Of a stretch of 18,206 nucleotides of DNA, positions 9,146-17,780 are shown piece after piece; the first letter of the stretch is position 1, and the number at the start of each line of letters is the position of its first letter. This DNA comes from Isohypsibius dastychi (Eukaryota > Tardigrada > Eutardigrada > Parachela > Isohypsibiidae). The notes under the pieces were generated by a model that was given only the letters and a program-made list of their open reading frames with translations, was not told the DNA's origin and made no database searches. The translations under genes were made by a program, and so were the position numbers. The stretch spans positions 1 through 18,206 of the forward strand of contig JAQIWT010000554.1 in the NCBI GenBank assembly GCA_034696485.1. Direction: 5' to 3'.

Positions 9146-10331
9146 TCATTTCCGCGACTCTCGGTTTTTGAAGCGATATGGGCTATTTTTTCCGCGCCTG
9201 GCCCGAATCCAATATTGCGTAAAACGTTCTTCTGCTATGAAAATATGTGCGGCATTCAGCAGCTCCCGTTGTACACTAGCGCTCAGATTTTTGATTGAAG
9301 ATTCGTCGATTGGCTTCTGTGGTTTCGGCAAAGGTTTCAGTGGTTCCCAGGGTATCCTGGAAAAATCAGATGGAATCGTACGAAACACGGCCATCGTAGC
9401 AAGCTCATACCCGGCGATAATTTTGCGGAAACGATATACATTATCCGGGTTGTCCTGAACTTTAGAAATCAGATCCAAAAGCTTGTTCTTCTCTTTGGCA
9501 TTCAGAGGTTCCGACTTCGTTTGTATAATTTCCCATAGATTCATCAGAACTTGATCTTTCGTCATCCGTAAATCAACTTCCGCATGATCAATAGCCACCC
9601 TCCGCGTCGGCGTAGGTCCATATTCAAATCCCTGGTAAACAATGTTACACATGCAGGCGTCCAGAAGTTTGATGCTGGCAATGTTGTCCATCGGGAAATC
9701 TTTTGGTTTCTGAATGAAGAATTGCCATCAGCCAGGTTCATCTTCCGAACAAAATACAATAAACTTACGCGAAATGCAAGGAAACTCAGCGCGACACGAT
9801 GAAAAATAACTCGCACTGGCTTCTGAAGCAATCCACTCGTGAAGCAGTGGTCAATTAGTTTGAAAAAATGATCAGAAACACGATCGGCTTCTCTCCCGTC
9901 CAAATATCCACATTTGTCCGTGTTGGATTCATCAGTCAGGAATATGCATTCCGCTTGGTATTTTCTCCCGAAGCCGAGATGCTGCTTAAAGTACATAAAC
10001 TGGATCAGAATTCCCTTGAAATTATGGGAGAACGTCTGTCGCTCCGGAAGCAGAGATCGATCAATTTTGACAAATTTGAGCAGCTCGGATGAATTCACCA
10101 GAACGTCATTCCATCTTGTGCAAACTCTGAAATTAACTAGTCAAAAGTTGAGAACACAGCGGCAAAAATGCTAGCTCTTTACAGTTCAGCTCTTCTCCGT
10201 GAACAAGAATCCACCTTCAAAAATATATGGACCAAAATCTCGTCAGGCAAGTCGTTGATATTCGGGTAATGCTGTTGCTCCTGCACTTGCCCAAATCCAG
10301 AATCACTTTCCTCGCTAGGCTTCTCGCTCAT
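9146..10331 (-). CDS. F-box protein, copy C (four exons, 338 aa)
   Basis: Minus-strand exons are 10183-10331, 9769-10126, 9411-9709 and 9146-9356, joined in frame from ATG (MSEKPSEESDSGFGQVQEQQ) to TGA at 9146-9148. The F-box spans about residues 25-70 with NINDLPDEILVHIFLKVD and VCTRWNDVLVNSSELLKFVK. The C-terminal region is the same unrecognised module as in A and B, ending in a basic tail (RFKNRESRK). Predicted intron 3 (9357-9410) is 54 nt and stop-free; it starts GTATGAG and ends TTTTTCCAG. Introns 1 and 2 are 56 and 59 nt. All exon lengths except the last equal those of A and B. Likely role: SCF ubiquitin-ligase adaptor; substrate unknown. Confidence 0.85.
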
Positions 10332-11177
10332 TTTCGTCGTGTAGATCGATCAATTTACGTTCAGATAGATTATCAGTGGGCTCATGAAATAAGACGAAGA
10401 CGTCGACAAAAAATGCGAACGAAATCAAAACGTAAACAAAGCTGGGGACCTGGTTGGTGGAAGGGTAGGGCTGGTTACTAGCTCAACTGTAACGGGTATC
10501 TTTGGTCAACCGGAAGTGTGAGGATCATGCCGAATCTATACGGTTATGCCAACGAAGAAATGCTGTCACTACTGTTTTTCTCCATGAACCTGGAGATAAG
10601 AAATGAGTGTGATAAATCCGGTCATCCGCAGCCATCTGCAGCCATCTGCTACCGAATAAAAATCCCACGCAGCAAACCTGATAAGAACTTCTTCAAATCG
10701 ACTCCGTGCCATTGATGTCCCTCCAATTCTTCATCTTGCAGTTTTGTTCAATTTTATCAGTTATTAGTTACAGCAAAGTGAGACCATTCCATGAGTTCTA
10801 CTTACTCCGAAAAAACACCAACTTCGCTCTGGTAAGCTGTTTGAATTAGTGAATCCTTCTTCAGATCCATCGATTGCTCTCAACTACAGAATCTTCTTCC
10901 GGCTACGGAATTATCTCATGAATGAGATAAACAGTCAAACTTCGTTTAATATTAAAGCCATCAACCCGTCAGCAGTCCAACGGATGGAAAAGAAAAAAGA
11001 ACCAAAGGTCAAGTACTTACTGATACCACTAACAAGTTCAGCGGTTTCTAAATCAACAGTTTCCGGTTTGCTCAGAATGTGAACTGCAAAATTTGGATTC
11101 AAGATTCAAACAATTGTCAATAACACGTAGACACGACACAAAGAAGAAATTCACAAAAATTTCTCTTGCGATCTGCG
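10332..11177 (-). other. F-box C 5' flank and middle block (unit 3)
   Basis: About 190 bases before the ATG are the conserved F-box 5' flank. Upstream, three exon-like pieces on the minus strand are better preserved than in unit 1. About 10675-10730 reads EELEGHQWHGVDLKKFLSG. 10806-10883 is bounded by CTGTAG and GTAAGT. 11021-11083 is bounded by TTTTGCAG and GTAAGT, with LSKPETVDLETAELVSG. They do not join into one open frame by the splice sites I can see, so I treat them as remnants of an unrecognised gene. Confidence 0.5.
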
Positions 11178-11700
11178 TCAGGTTCGTCTACGTGATTGAC
11201 TTCCGGTCCTGGCTGAGAAACACATCCGCTCAAACCGCAGCGACGAGATGAACCAGGCAATGTCCGTGTAATCTGGTGCTATGCGCTCCAACCTTGAAGA
11301 TCCGAGAATGACGGGAATTTCCTGAATGCAGAAATTGATCCAGTCTCCAGTCCGTCGTCGGCAATCATTGGTGAACGCAAACCACTCTGATGGGGCAGTT
11401 GAATTCAAACAGAACCACCACCCCCAAAGCAGAATATCCATACGTAATCCACTTTGGAATTTATCCGCACGAAATCATCGCACTTGGGAAAATTCATCTG
11501 AGAACTCGAGACATTCACTCGAGCAATTACACACTTCCGGCTCATACGCTCGTCAGGTTTGGGTGTCCAAATCGGCACTTCATGCACTCCCGAATCCTTA
11601 ATTCGGCAAACCACCATTTACCGAAGAAGTTCCATCGGGAGGTTCACGAGGAACAGCATGCAGCTCCGATTTTCAACAACTTGTCCACGCATCATATTCT
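11178..11700 (-). pseudogene. Segment X, unit 3
   Basis: This copy is homologous to 3405-3927. The pieces are MMRGQVVENRSCML (then a stop after LPMELLR), PIWTPKPDERMSRKCVIARV in an open frame at 11617-11405, and APSEWFAFTNDCRRRTG to FERMCFSARTGSQSRRRT in an open frame at 11441-11178. Compared with unit 1, the amino-acid changes are mostly conservative, but the frame relations differ because of small indels. It lies between RH-3 (stop at 11761) and the middle block. The + strand of this region also has long open frames (11390-11776), which are probably shadows. Family unknown. Confidence 0.4.
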
Positions 11701-11760
11701 TTGTCCTCCGGTTCCTTGTTCCTTTCCATCCACTGAACTGCTTCCGTTTCGACTAAGTTA

Positions 11761-12666
11761 TCAACCAGCTAGTTGACCCAGTTGGGCCAACAACTCAATA
11801 TCAGCCTTCTTCTGATAAACCTTGGCAGCTTTTCGAGAAGCGCTGGCAGCCTCGCGATGACGTTCTTTATCGCCCTGGACCTTGAACTGCAACACAGAAG
11901 AATTCTACACTCTTCATAAATAAATCACGGGTTTATATTGCAGTCAAAACTTGAACTCCAATCATGCAACAATGCGTTAAATTCTGTTTCTATCAGGTCA
12001 AATCGAGATCATGACTTACGAAGCGGACTTTAGTCCCTTTCATTTCTGCAAGTAATTCCTCAAATAGCTCACGGTGTTTGACGTCACCTCCCTTCGCGGT
12101 CTTCCAGCCATTTTGTTGCCAACGTGGCAGCCAGATGTTCATCGCTGAAAGTATGGAGAATAAGTTTAGCTTCAGAAAACATGCGCAAAGTTCACAAAAC
12201 AGTAACCCAAAAACAGAGTAACTCTCAAACAATCTGCGATCCAAGATTTCCAGCTACTGAATTCAGTGATGCTTCACGAAGCATTTTCCCAACGCATATA
12301 GACCGCTGCGTTTTTTTAAAATGGTTTTCTAAATATACTGATAATCTGCAAGCTTGAATAGGATGAATTCCCCCTCAACTCACCATCAGTCAGATACTGG
12401 CTCGTTGACAATACAGCCAATCGTTTCCAAGTCTTTGCTCGAGCAGGATCCGCCATGAGCGTCTTTCCGCTGATGACAGCTTCGATGGCGGCACACAATT
12501 CAGCTTCCGGAGCAGTGGTAACTCCAGGAAGAGGTCCAGAATCGTTGTACTTCGCGAAGGTCTTGTATGGGGCGAAGTGAAAGCCATATCCAGCAGCTGC
12601 ATTGACTTTGCCGTTGTTGAGGCAAGAGCCATGGATATCTACGATCAAGTCAAACGGTGCACGCAT
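11761..12666 (-). CDS. RNase H-fold protein RH-3, predicted catalytically dead (three exons, 177 aa)
   Basis: Minus-strand exons are 12384-12666, 12020-12144 and 11761-11886. Donors are GTGAGT and GTAAGT, acceptors TTTCAG and TTGCAG, and phases match. The ATG at 12664-12666 is chosen because an in-frame TGA lies about 60 bases upstream. The fold is recognisable in order: VDIHGSCLNNGK, AAAGYGFHF, APEAELCAAIEAVISGK, LSTSQYL, WQQNGWKTAKGGDVKHRELF. RNase H1 cuts RNA in RNA:DNA hybrids using a D-E-D-D set. Here the first Asp position (TDGSC motif) is His in DIHGSC, the second Asp (TDSQ) is absent in STSQ, and the last exon (FKVQGDKERHREAASASRKA) lacks the GHxGxxGNExAD pattern; only the Glu of AEL remains. 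It therefore probably binds nucleic acid or has another role, if functional. Its relatives RH-1 and RH-2 are pseudogenes. Confidence 0.8.
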
Positions 12667-13436
12667 TTTGCACGATGGGAATGTTGGCAGATGGTGGGTG
12701 GATGGTAAAGGTCACCGTTTTGGCAGCTGCAGACAGCGATGGAATGTGGCACTCCGAGATGGTAGAAAGGAAATGGATGGAATGAATTTCGCGACGAGAC
12801 GATCGCGAAAAGCTCGATCGAGAGTCGAGACGAAAATTTCAGGCACGTGGTGTTCGGCGCGTCTCTGTCCGATCAGTTTCGAGCACACAAAGACGAGGCG
12901 TGACTTGACCTTCACTTCACCATAGTGGTATTAAAGAGTTTCCCTTTCATTTACTTGCACTATGACTTCACTTATGAAGCCAGCGCAGCCGCCAAGCAGA
13001 TGAAAAATATCAAAATTCAAAATTGATAATATTAAACTAAAATTCAAAGTGTAGAAAGAAATCTGTAAAAATTCATTGGAAATTTGCAGGACAATTTTTT
13101 CCAGATGGAGTTCATTTTTGGCCTAACACAAGCGCACACCTGGACCTGGCATTCACTGTTACGGAATCCATTCATCTATCAATCATTTTTGTATGAAATA
13201 ATTTTGAACTTTTTTCTCAGTGAACCTAGATTCTGAATCTGTTAGAGCACCTCAAATTACGAGCGAAAAAACAGCAATTCAGCGCGCGATTTTTATCGCA
13301 TTTTCGTGATGGCTCTGATTTGACTCACCGAACTTTTCAAAAGGTAGAGGTACCACGAACAGAGAAAAAAGCCGTGTGACTTCAAACATTCTGCTCCACC
13401 ATCACGATATCAAATCCAACCTATGCGACGTACTGC
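12667..13436. other. RH-3 5' flank and repeated 3'-UTR-like sequence
   Basis: 12667-12762 is the RH 5' flank shared with the other units, and it continues uniquely to about 12930. An 8-bp-arm inverted repeat (TTTCGCGA ... TCGCGAAA) lies at 12787-12810. From about 13217 the sequence matches 13689-13904, the 3' flank of the RNase H1-like gene. I see no gene between 12930 and 13217. Confidence 0.5.
12787..12810. repeat. Inverted repeat upstream of RH-3
   Basis: The arms TTTCGCGA (12787-12794) and TCGCGAAA (12803-12810) are separated by eight bases. It sits about 120 bases upstream of the RH-3 ATG, so it could be a protein-binding site or a hairpin in the 5' UTR. The sister copies lack this sequence because the unit junction lies closer to the ATG. 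Confidence 0.6.
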
Positions 13437-14000
13437 TTACTGAGCTTCTCCGGGAATCATAATTTTTCTAGCGCCTTCATTAGCCAGCTTGTCGGCTTCC
13501 TCGCTTTCGTGAATCTCTTGGTGCGTCTGGTGGTTTCTAAACCGGCAGTTTCCAGTGTGCTCTTAACATCAAATGCAAATCGTTTTTACCTTCAAATTCA
13601 AACAATCGTCGATTGATCATTAACAAGACACAGAGAAGAAATTCACAACGCATCAAACCAGTTTCATCTGAATGAGTTGCAAAATCAGCTCAGTGAAAAT
13701 CTGTCAAAGCGCCTAAAATTACGAGCGAGAGAACAGCATTTTTAGCATGAGATTTTTTACAGCATTCCTTGTGACCATTCTGACTTGACTCAACAAACTT
13801 GCAAAAAGATAGAGGTACTAAGAAAAACGAAGCTAGACGTAACACGGAAATGTTCAGCTCCAAAAGACATCTGGATACCATTTCCGAGCTAAGCGCCGTA
13901 CTGCTTACTGAGCTTCGTCGGAAATCACAGTTTTCCTGGCACCTTCGTTGGCCAGCTTGTCATCCTCCTCGTTTCCGTGTATACCCTGATGGCCCCGAAC
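13217..14000. repeat. Tandem duplication of RNase H1 3' end
   Basis: The two copies are 13217-13526 and 13689-14000. Both begin CTCAGTGAA and contain AAATTACGAGCGA, AGGTAGAGGTAC or its close variant AGATAGAGGTAC, and the last RNase H exon. The spacer 13527-13688 carries sequence resembling the F-box/RNase H unit (GAAATTCACAA, the LETA-like piece). Confidence 0.75.
13437..13526 (-). pseudogene. Orphan copy of the RNase H1 last exon
   Basis: The minus strand reads HQEIHESEEADKLANEGARK and then a tail ending GEAQ and a TAA at 13437-13439. It matches the last exon of the downstream RNase H1-like gene (GHQGIHGNEEDDKLANEGAR ... DEAQ). The ADKLA Asp corresponding to the final catalytic residue is kept. 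Upstream, near 13526, homology switches to sequence like the unit middle block (LETA exon-like piece, compare 11041-11083), so the rest of the gene is missing here. It is a partial tandem duplicate. Confidence 0.75.
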
Positions 14001-14935
14001 ATGAGTCTGGATAAATAAACAGAAATCAATTCAATGACTAATTTCGAGTTAACTTGAGATTTGGAATCGAAGTTGGAACCAACTTTCGCGGTCAAATAGA
14101 AATATGATTTCATTTCGGTGCAAGGGTTGATTTATCGGACAACTGAATTCATTTGAACCAAATAAGTTCAATTAAAACAAAATCTTACCCATTCAACTTC
14201 GATTCCCTCCATCGCCAACGCAAGCTGTTCAAAATCCTCTTTATTTACCACCGGCTTTCCAGAGTATGATTTCCAGTTCTTCTGCTGCCATCTCGTCATC
14301 CACAGCGTTGTACCTGCAACACAACCTGTGTCAAGTAACTCCCGTTAAAAAAAGGACTCGGCGTCGCGGAAAGCCGCAACCGAACAATTATGCCACGCAA
14401 CCGAATTTTCGATATCTGGATATAATGCTGACAATTCCAAAGACATCCCCACAAAACAAACCATCCAGTTTTGTTTAACTAAATTAACAAGCGAATGTTT
14501 CAATTTTAAATACCATCGACTGACTAGAAACAAGGCACCTAAAAAAATTTGTATCTTGTTGTTTTGAAGTGAGACCCAGAGTTTTTTATCACTGCTTTTA
14601 ATCAAACGGAAAAAAGCATTCATATGTAATCCAATACCAACCTGACCACCCAAAATCCAAATTTTTCAGAACGAAGAAAGTAGAATTAGAAGGCAGTAGA
14701 ATTCAACAGGATTACCGAAATGTAAAATTGTACGTACTGTTTATCAGAAACTGGCTGTCCGTGATGACATTGACTCCGGCGGCCCCCATACTTTTTGCTT
14801 GTTTAACAGCTCGTACAGCGGCGTGTATTTCTGCGCGATTATTCGTCGGTCTTCCCGAAAGTGGTTCAGCGACATTATAGAGGGAGTTCTCTCCCCAATA
14901 AACACCGATTCCGGCCACAGCCCACAAGAGTAAAT
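13905..14935 (-). CDS. RNase H1-like protein with intact E, D, H, D motifs; N-terminus unresolved
   Basis: Minus-strand exons are 14738 to about 14935, 14189-14313 and 13905-14006; phases match to TAA at 13905-13907. Motifs in order: AVAGIGVYWGENS, GRPTNNRAEIHAAVRAVK (Glu), VNVITDSQFLINS (second Asp), WQQKNWKSYSGKPVVNKEDF, EVEWTHVRGHQGIHGNEEDD (His and final Asp), DKLANEGARK. This is a good RNase H1 catalytic domain, which would remove RNA from RNA:DNA hybrids. The N-terminus is odd: VIVD is followed directly by LLLWAVAG, so about nine residues of the usual DGSC loop are missing relative to RH-3, and I find no in-frame ATG. Either an upstream exon supplies it (a TTGTAG acceptor could end at 14936) or the gene is decaying at its 5' end. 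Intron 14314-14737 (424 nt) is long for this window. Confidence 0.65.
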
Positions 14936-15382
14936 CTACAATGACAAGTGACAAGAAGTCCAAACAGAGGCTTCAAATGATATATCACTTATATTACAAG
15001 TATCATTTTAAATACAAATATCAGCAAAAAACGGAAGACGACTAAAACTCGGTGAATATGATTTTACAATTACAAACGCAGAAACGGAAGCACAGAAAAT
15101 CAAACTGAAACAATTTATGAATCGACACCTTCTCAAGTTCTGGATATTATTCGGACCTGCGAAGGCATTATCACAATCAGAGAGGGAAATGAACCAAAAA
15201 TAAGAAAAACGCTAAATAAACAAACATCAGCGAGAAAAGGCAAAGACGAAAACTCTATGCATTCAATTTAGAAGTTGAAAACGCAGAAACGAAAGTAGAA
15301 AAACAAACAAAAACAGTTACTGGATTAAAATTTTCTCAGCTTTCGCTCAGTTTAATATACACAACTTTCAGAACTTTCTTAC
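14936..15382. other. AT-rich spacer with a possible CLEC16A exon remnant
   Basis: On the minus strand a TTCGCAG acceptor at about 15157 is followed by GTCCGAATA, reading VRI and then a TGA a few codons later. In CLEC16A proteins VRIAVRT follows the ENM that ends the preceding exon (HSENM at 15383), so this is probably the next, degenerate exon. The rest is A-rich with no recognised feature. Confidence 0.4.
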
Positions 15383-16391
15383 CATATTTTCAGAGTGAGT
15401 GAAGAGTGAAAGCGCTTTGGTAAATAACGGAAAATTCCAATTCGAGCTATCAAGCCTCAATGTCACGTCATCGCTGTGGAAAAAATGAATCGTCTGTTGA
15501 TCCAGTTTTCCGGACAGAATTTTCATAAGCGAAGTGTAGCGAGCCAAATTCTGAAACCAGATATAACATAACTTCAACAACTGACTGTCTGACTTGTGAG
15601 TAAGCTTCGACTACCTTATCTCCTCATCCGAAGAATCGTAAGTCGAGATGATAATCTGATTGATGAAATTATTCTAAAGCAGAAAACACAACGACGTGTC
15701 TTGGGAGATATTTTCGAAGAGAATATTGAGGAGCTGGAGAACTAGGATGCAAACATGATGAGCTGCTTGGACACTGAGTGGATTCATAGTCGAAAAGCTG
15801 GTTTCTGCGATACTCTTGCTTCCAGAAAGTCTTCGAACCCGGAGGGAAGTGAGGGGAGACCTCGAGACTTGCTCAACATGAACTAGAAGAGATTAGGACA
15901 AGTTGATCTATTCAAACGAAACTGAAACTGGATGAATTACCAGGTGGAAGCTGGAGAGTGTTTCCGGAGAACACATTCCCGCATTGCTGGAGAATAAACA
16001 CAAAATTCTGCAGCATGTGTTTCTCCAGAAAATATTCGAAAACGGAAGGATCATTTTTGTCGCCCCAAATAAGAATCTCCGAGATGCTTCGAAGAACAGA
16101 GACGATTTCCGTCGAGTTTGAATCCGTTACTGACGGTTCACTTGTCAGTTTTGTATACAGCATTCTAAAACAACAGACACAAAAAGATCCAAGCCTGTTC
16201 ATAACACGGAATATAAACAAAGAAGCTCACCGTAATCGATCTGCGGAGAACTTTTGATCGCTGTTCGCCAACTCGTCCTTAAAAGAGCTACTGGTTTTGC
16301 TGCTTCCTGGTGATCTGTCGTTCTTGCCAGCGTCGACCGGCGGAGTTTTTGAATCCCTTCCGGAACGAGACCACCATCGGGAGTTGAACAT
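15383..16391 (-). pseudogene. gop-1: CLEC16A/GOP-1 homologue, 5' exons only, disabled
   Basis: Minus-strand exons are 16231-16391 (MFNSRWWSRSGRDSKTPP), 15941-16164 (SVLRSISEILIWGDKNDPSV, FEYFLEKHML), 15615-15882 (LQLLNILFENISQDTSLCFL, SSDEEI) and 15383-15550 (YTSLMKILSGKLDQQTIHFF, LFTHSENM). These match, in order, the conserved N-terminal FPL domain of CLEC16A, known in C. elegans as GOP-1, which acts in endolysosomal and dense-core-vesicle trafficking. Lesions: an in-frame TAG at 15674-15676 where the family has Ser in LLSNN, and one base missing at the end of exon 3 (ATAAG where the EEIM codon ATG is expected), which puts exon 4 out of phase. The remaining two-thirds of the gene is absent, with an RNase H1-like gene following. 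The real gop-1 is probably elsewhere in the genome. Confidence 0.8.
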
Positions 16392-17471
16392 CGTGGCTGA
16401 AGATAATATCATCGGAAAAACCACAACACCCTGCTACCGATAAGATCCTACGTCCTTTCCTCAATAACAAATCCTCCCTGAATTCCAATTTTATTTCAAA
16501 AAGCGATAAGTTCAAACTCAAACACGAAAGTCCAACATAGAATGACGTATCGGAAAACCAAAACACGAAATCTTGCACCTCCAGGTGGAGATATTTGGAA
16601 AGACTGATCCAGTGTAACGGCAGGTAAGGCAATCCAGATCGACTGACGTTTTGGTAGGCAAAATGATAATTATCGACATACAATTTACGAGATATTACAA
16701 GATAAGATAACGAAGAGACAGAATCTATTTTATTCCTGACCTGAGGAACTTGCAAGCAAATGAGGAAATGGATATTTCACGTTGACGCTAGCGAGGCGAA
16801 ATCAGACGTACGTACCGCTTCGCCCATGTGTGGAAAAGTTCGTATGGTTCTTGACGTCACGTAGTGTTAAATGGTCCTACCAGCCTAGTGCGGCGACACT
16901 TCGTTATTGTACAGAGCAAAACGATACAGAATAAATGTATCATTTCGGTTTGTGACCTTTCGAATTCTTATTTCAGAAAACGTTCAGTTTTTTCATTTTC
17001 GACGAAGAACAGCTCGTTCGGCAGCATTTTTCATGATCTACACGAAGACGTGTATTATATACTCATCAAAAAATGAAAGGAATTTGTTATTGCAACGTTG
17101 GGTTCTGAGGTCAGACTTAAACGCCGATCCTTGGTCGTTTTCAATTCGGTCTTCTTCTGAAGACGCCAGACGGACGGACCGTTGAAAAATCAATTCTTTT
17201 CAGGGGACCACTCTCACGGACTGAAGACAATACCTAGCGACACTTATTTCCATATTTATGAGTCAGAGGGACGCCGAACCTGGCATCACGCCACCAGCCT
17301 GTTGGACGCGACGCAAAGCATCTTAATTCCCAATCACGGGTTTATATTCCAACGGCCAGAGCTTTTCTTCCTCTCCTTTTTTGCGATTTATTTTACGCCT
17401 GTGCACTTTCAACCGAAAAAGTCCCCTTCACAATTACGCACCACATTATATCGCTCATTACAAACTGCCTT
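16392..17471. other. Intergenic region upstream of the CLEC16A relic
   Basis: There are several open frames on both strands (for example minus 16755-16288 and + 16907-17185), but none has splice structure or motifs I can support. This probably includes the old gop-1 promoter. A perfect TGACGTCA lies at 16852-16859. Confidence 0.4.
16852..16859. promoter_or_regulatory. Perfect CRE-type octamer TGACGTCA
   Basis: The palindrome TGACGTCA is the consensus binding site of CREB/ATF-type bZIP factors. It sits about 460 bases upstream of the CLEC16A relic ATG and about 610 bases before the candidate + strand exon at 17472. One such octamer in 18 kb can occur by chance; another lies inside RH-3 exon 2 (about 12078). 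Confidence 0.3.
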
Positions 17472-17780
17472 ATGATGGATCAAGGAGTAAAAAACCCAAG
17501 CTATTGCGCCGGCGGCAGAAGACCAATGAAAAATCTGATGAATCCGGAACAAATCTGCGACTGTGAGTGAAAACTGTTTTCGGATGGTCTTTTTACGTGT
17601 TTGGTAACTTTCGTGTTTCTCTTCTTGAAAATTTCATGCAGCGTTTTTTCTCATCGCTTTGAAGCAAAACGGTCCTTTTCATCAATTTCAACCACAATTT
17701 TTGCAGCCAGTGAATTTTCGGAGGTCCACACTCCACAAATGGTTACGCTAATAATTCCAAAATTATGTTTCTTTTACTGA
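17472..17780 (+). CDS. Candidate small or 5'-terminal gene (two exons)
   Basis: ATG ATG at 17472-17477 opens MMDQGVKNPSYCAGGRRPMK, and the exon ends at 17562 before GTGAGTG, a good donor. A TTTTTGCAG acceptor leads to 17707, where SSEFSEVHTPQM continues in phase to a TGA at 17778-17780, giving 54 residues. The second exon may instead have a further donor (GTTACG after CACAAATG), with the gene running beyond the window. I do not recognise it. The coding evidence is the in-phase splice pair and non-AT-biased residues only, so the call is weak. Confidence 0.25.

Larger units (their letters stand above)
1327..12762. repeat. Three-unit tandem array (F-box gene / middle block / RNase H-like gene)
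   Basis: Three homologous units lie head to tail, all coding on the minus strand: about 1327-4644, 4645-9066 and 9067-12762. Each has an F-box gene, its conserved 5' flank, coding remnants including segment X, and an RNase H-like copy. The two internal junctions (near 4644 and 9066) have the same structure: CTCCGAGATGG from the RNase H-like 5' flank is joined to the F-box 3' flank. In unit 3 the same CTCCGAGATGG at about 12752-12762 continues into unrelated sequence. This is what repeated unequal crossing-over from one original junction would give. Unit 2 differs by loss of most of the middle block and presence of fibronectin-type exons. Confidence 0.85.

Noticed and set aside
8991-9458. + strand ORF of 155 codons
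   Set aside because: It lies antisense to F-box C exons 3 and 4 and the unit junction; it is a shadow frame.
1327-12762. RNase H-like copies as part of a retrotransposon
   Set aside because: No reverse transcriptase, integrase, gag or long terminal repeats were seen nearby, and the RNase H-like genes carry introns at positions shared with the cellular RNase H1-like gene.
14345-14653. Minus-strand ORF of 102 codons
   Set aside because: It falls within the 424-nt intron of the RNase H1-like gene, is interrupted relative to the flanking exons and shows no family motif.
16288-16755. Minus-strand ORF of 155 codons upstream of the CLEC16A relic
   Set aside because: It overlaps the true first exon in a different frame, with no splice logic and no motif.
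17182-17475. + strand ORF of 97 codons
   Set aside because: Low-complexity, AT-driven composition with no conserved motif; more likely 5' flank of the weak 17472 candidate.
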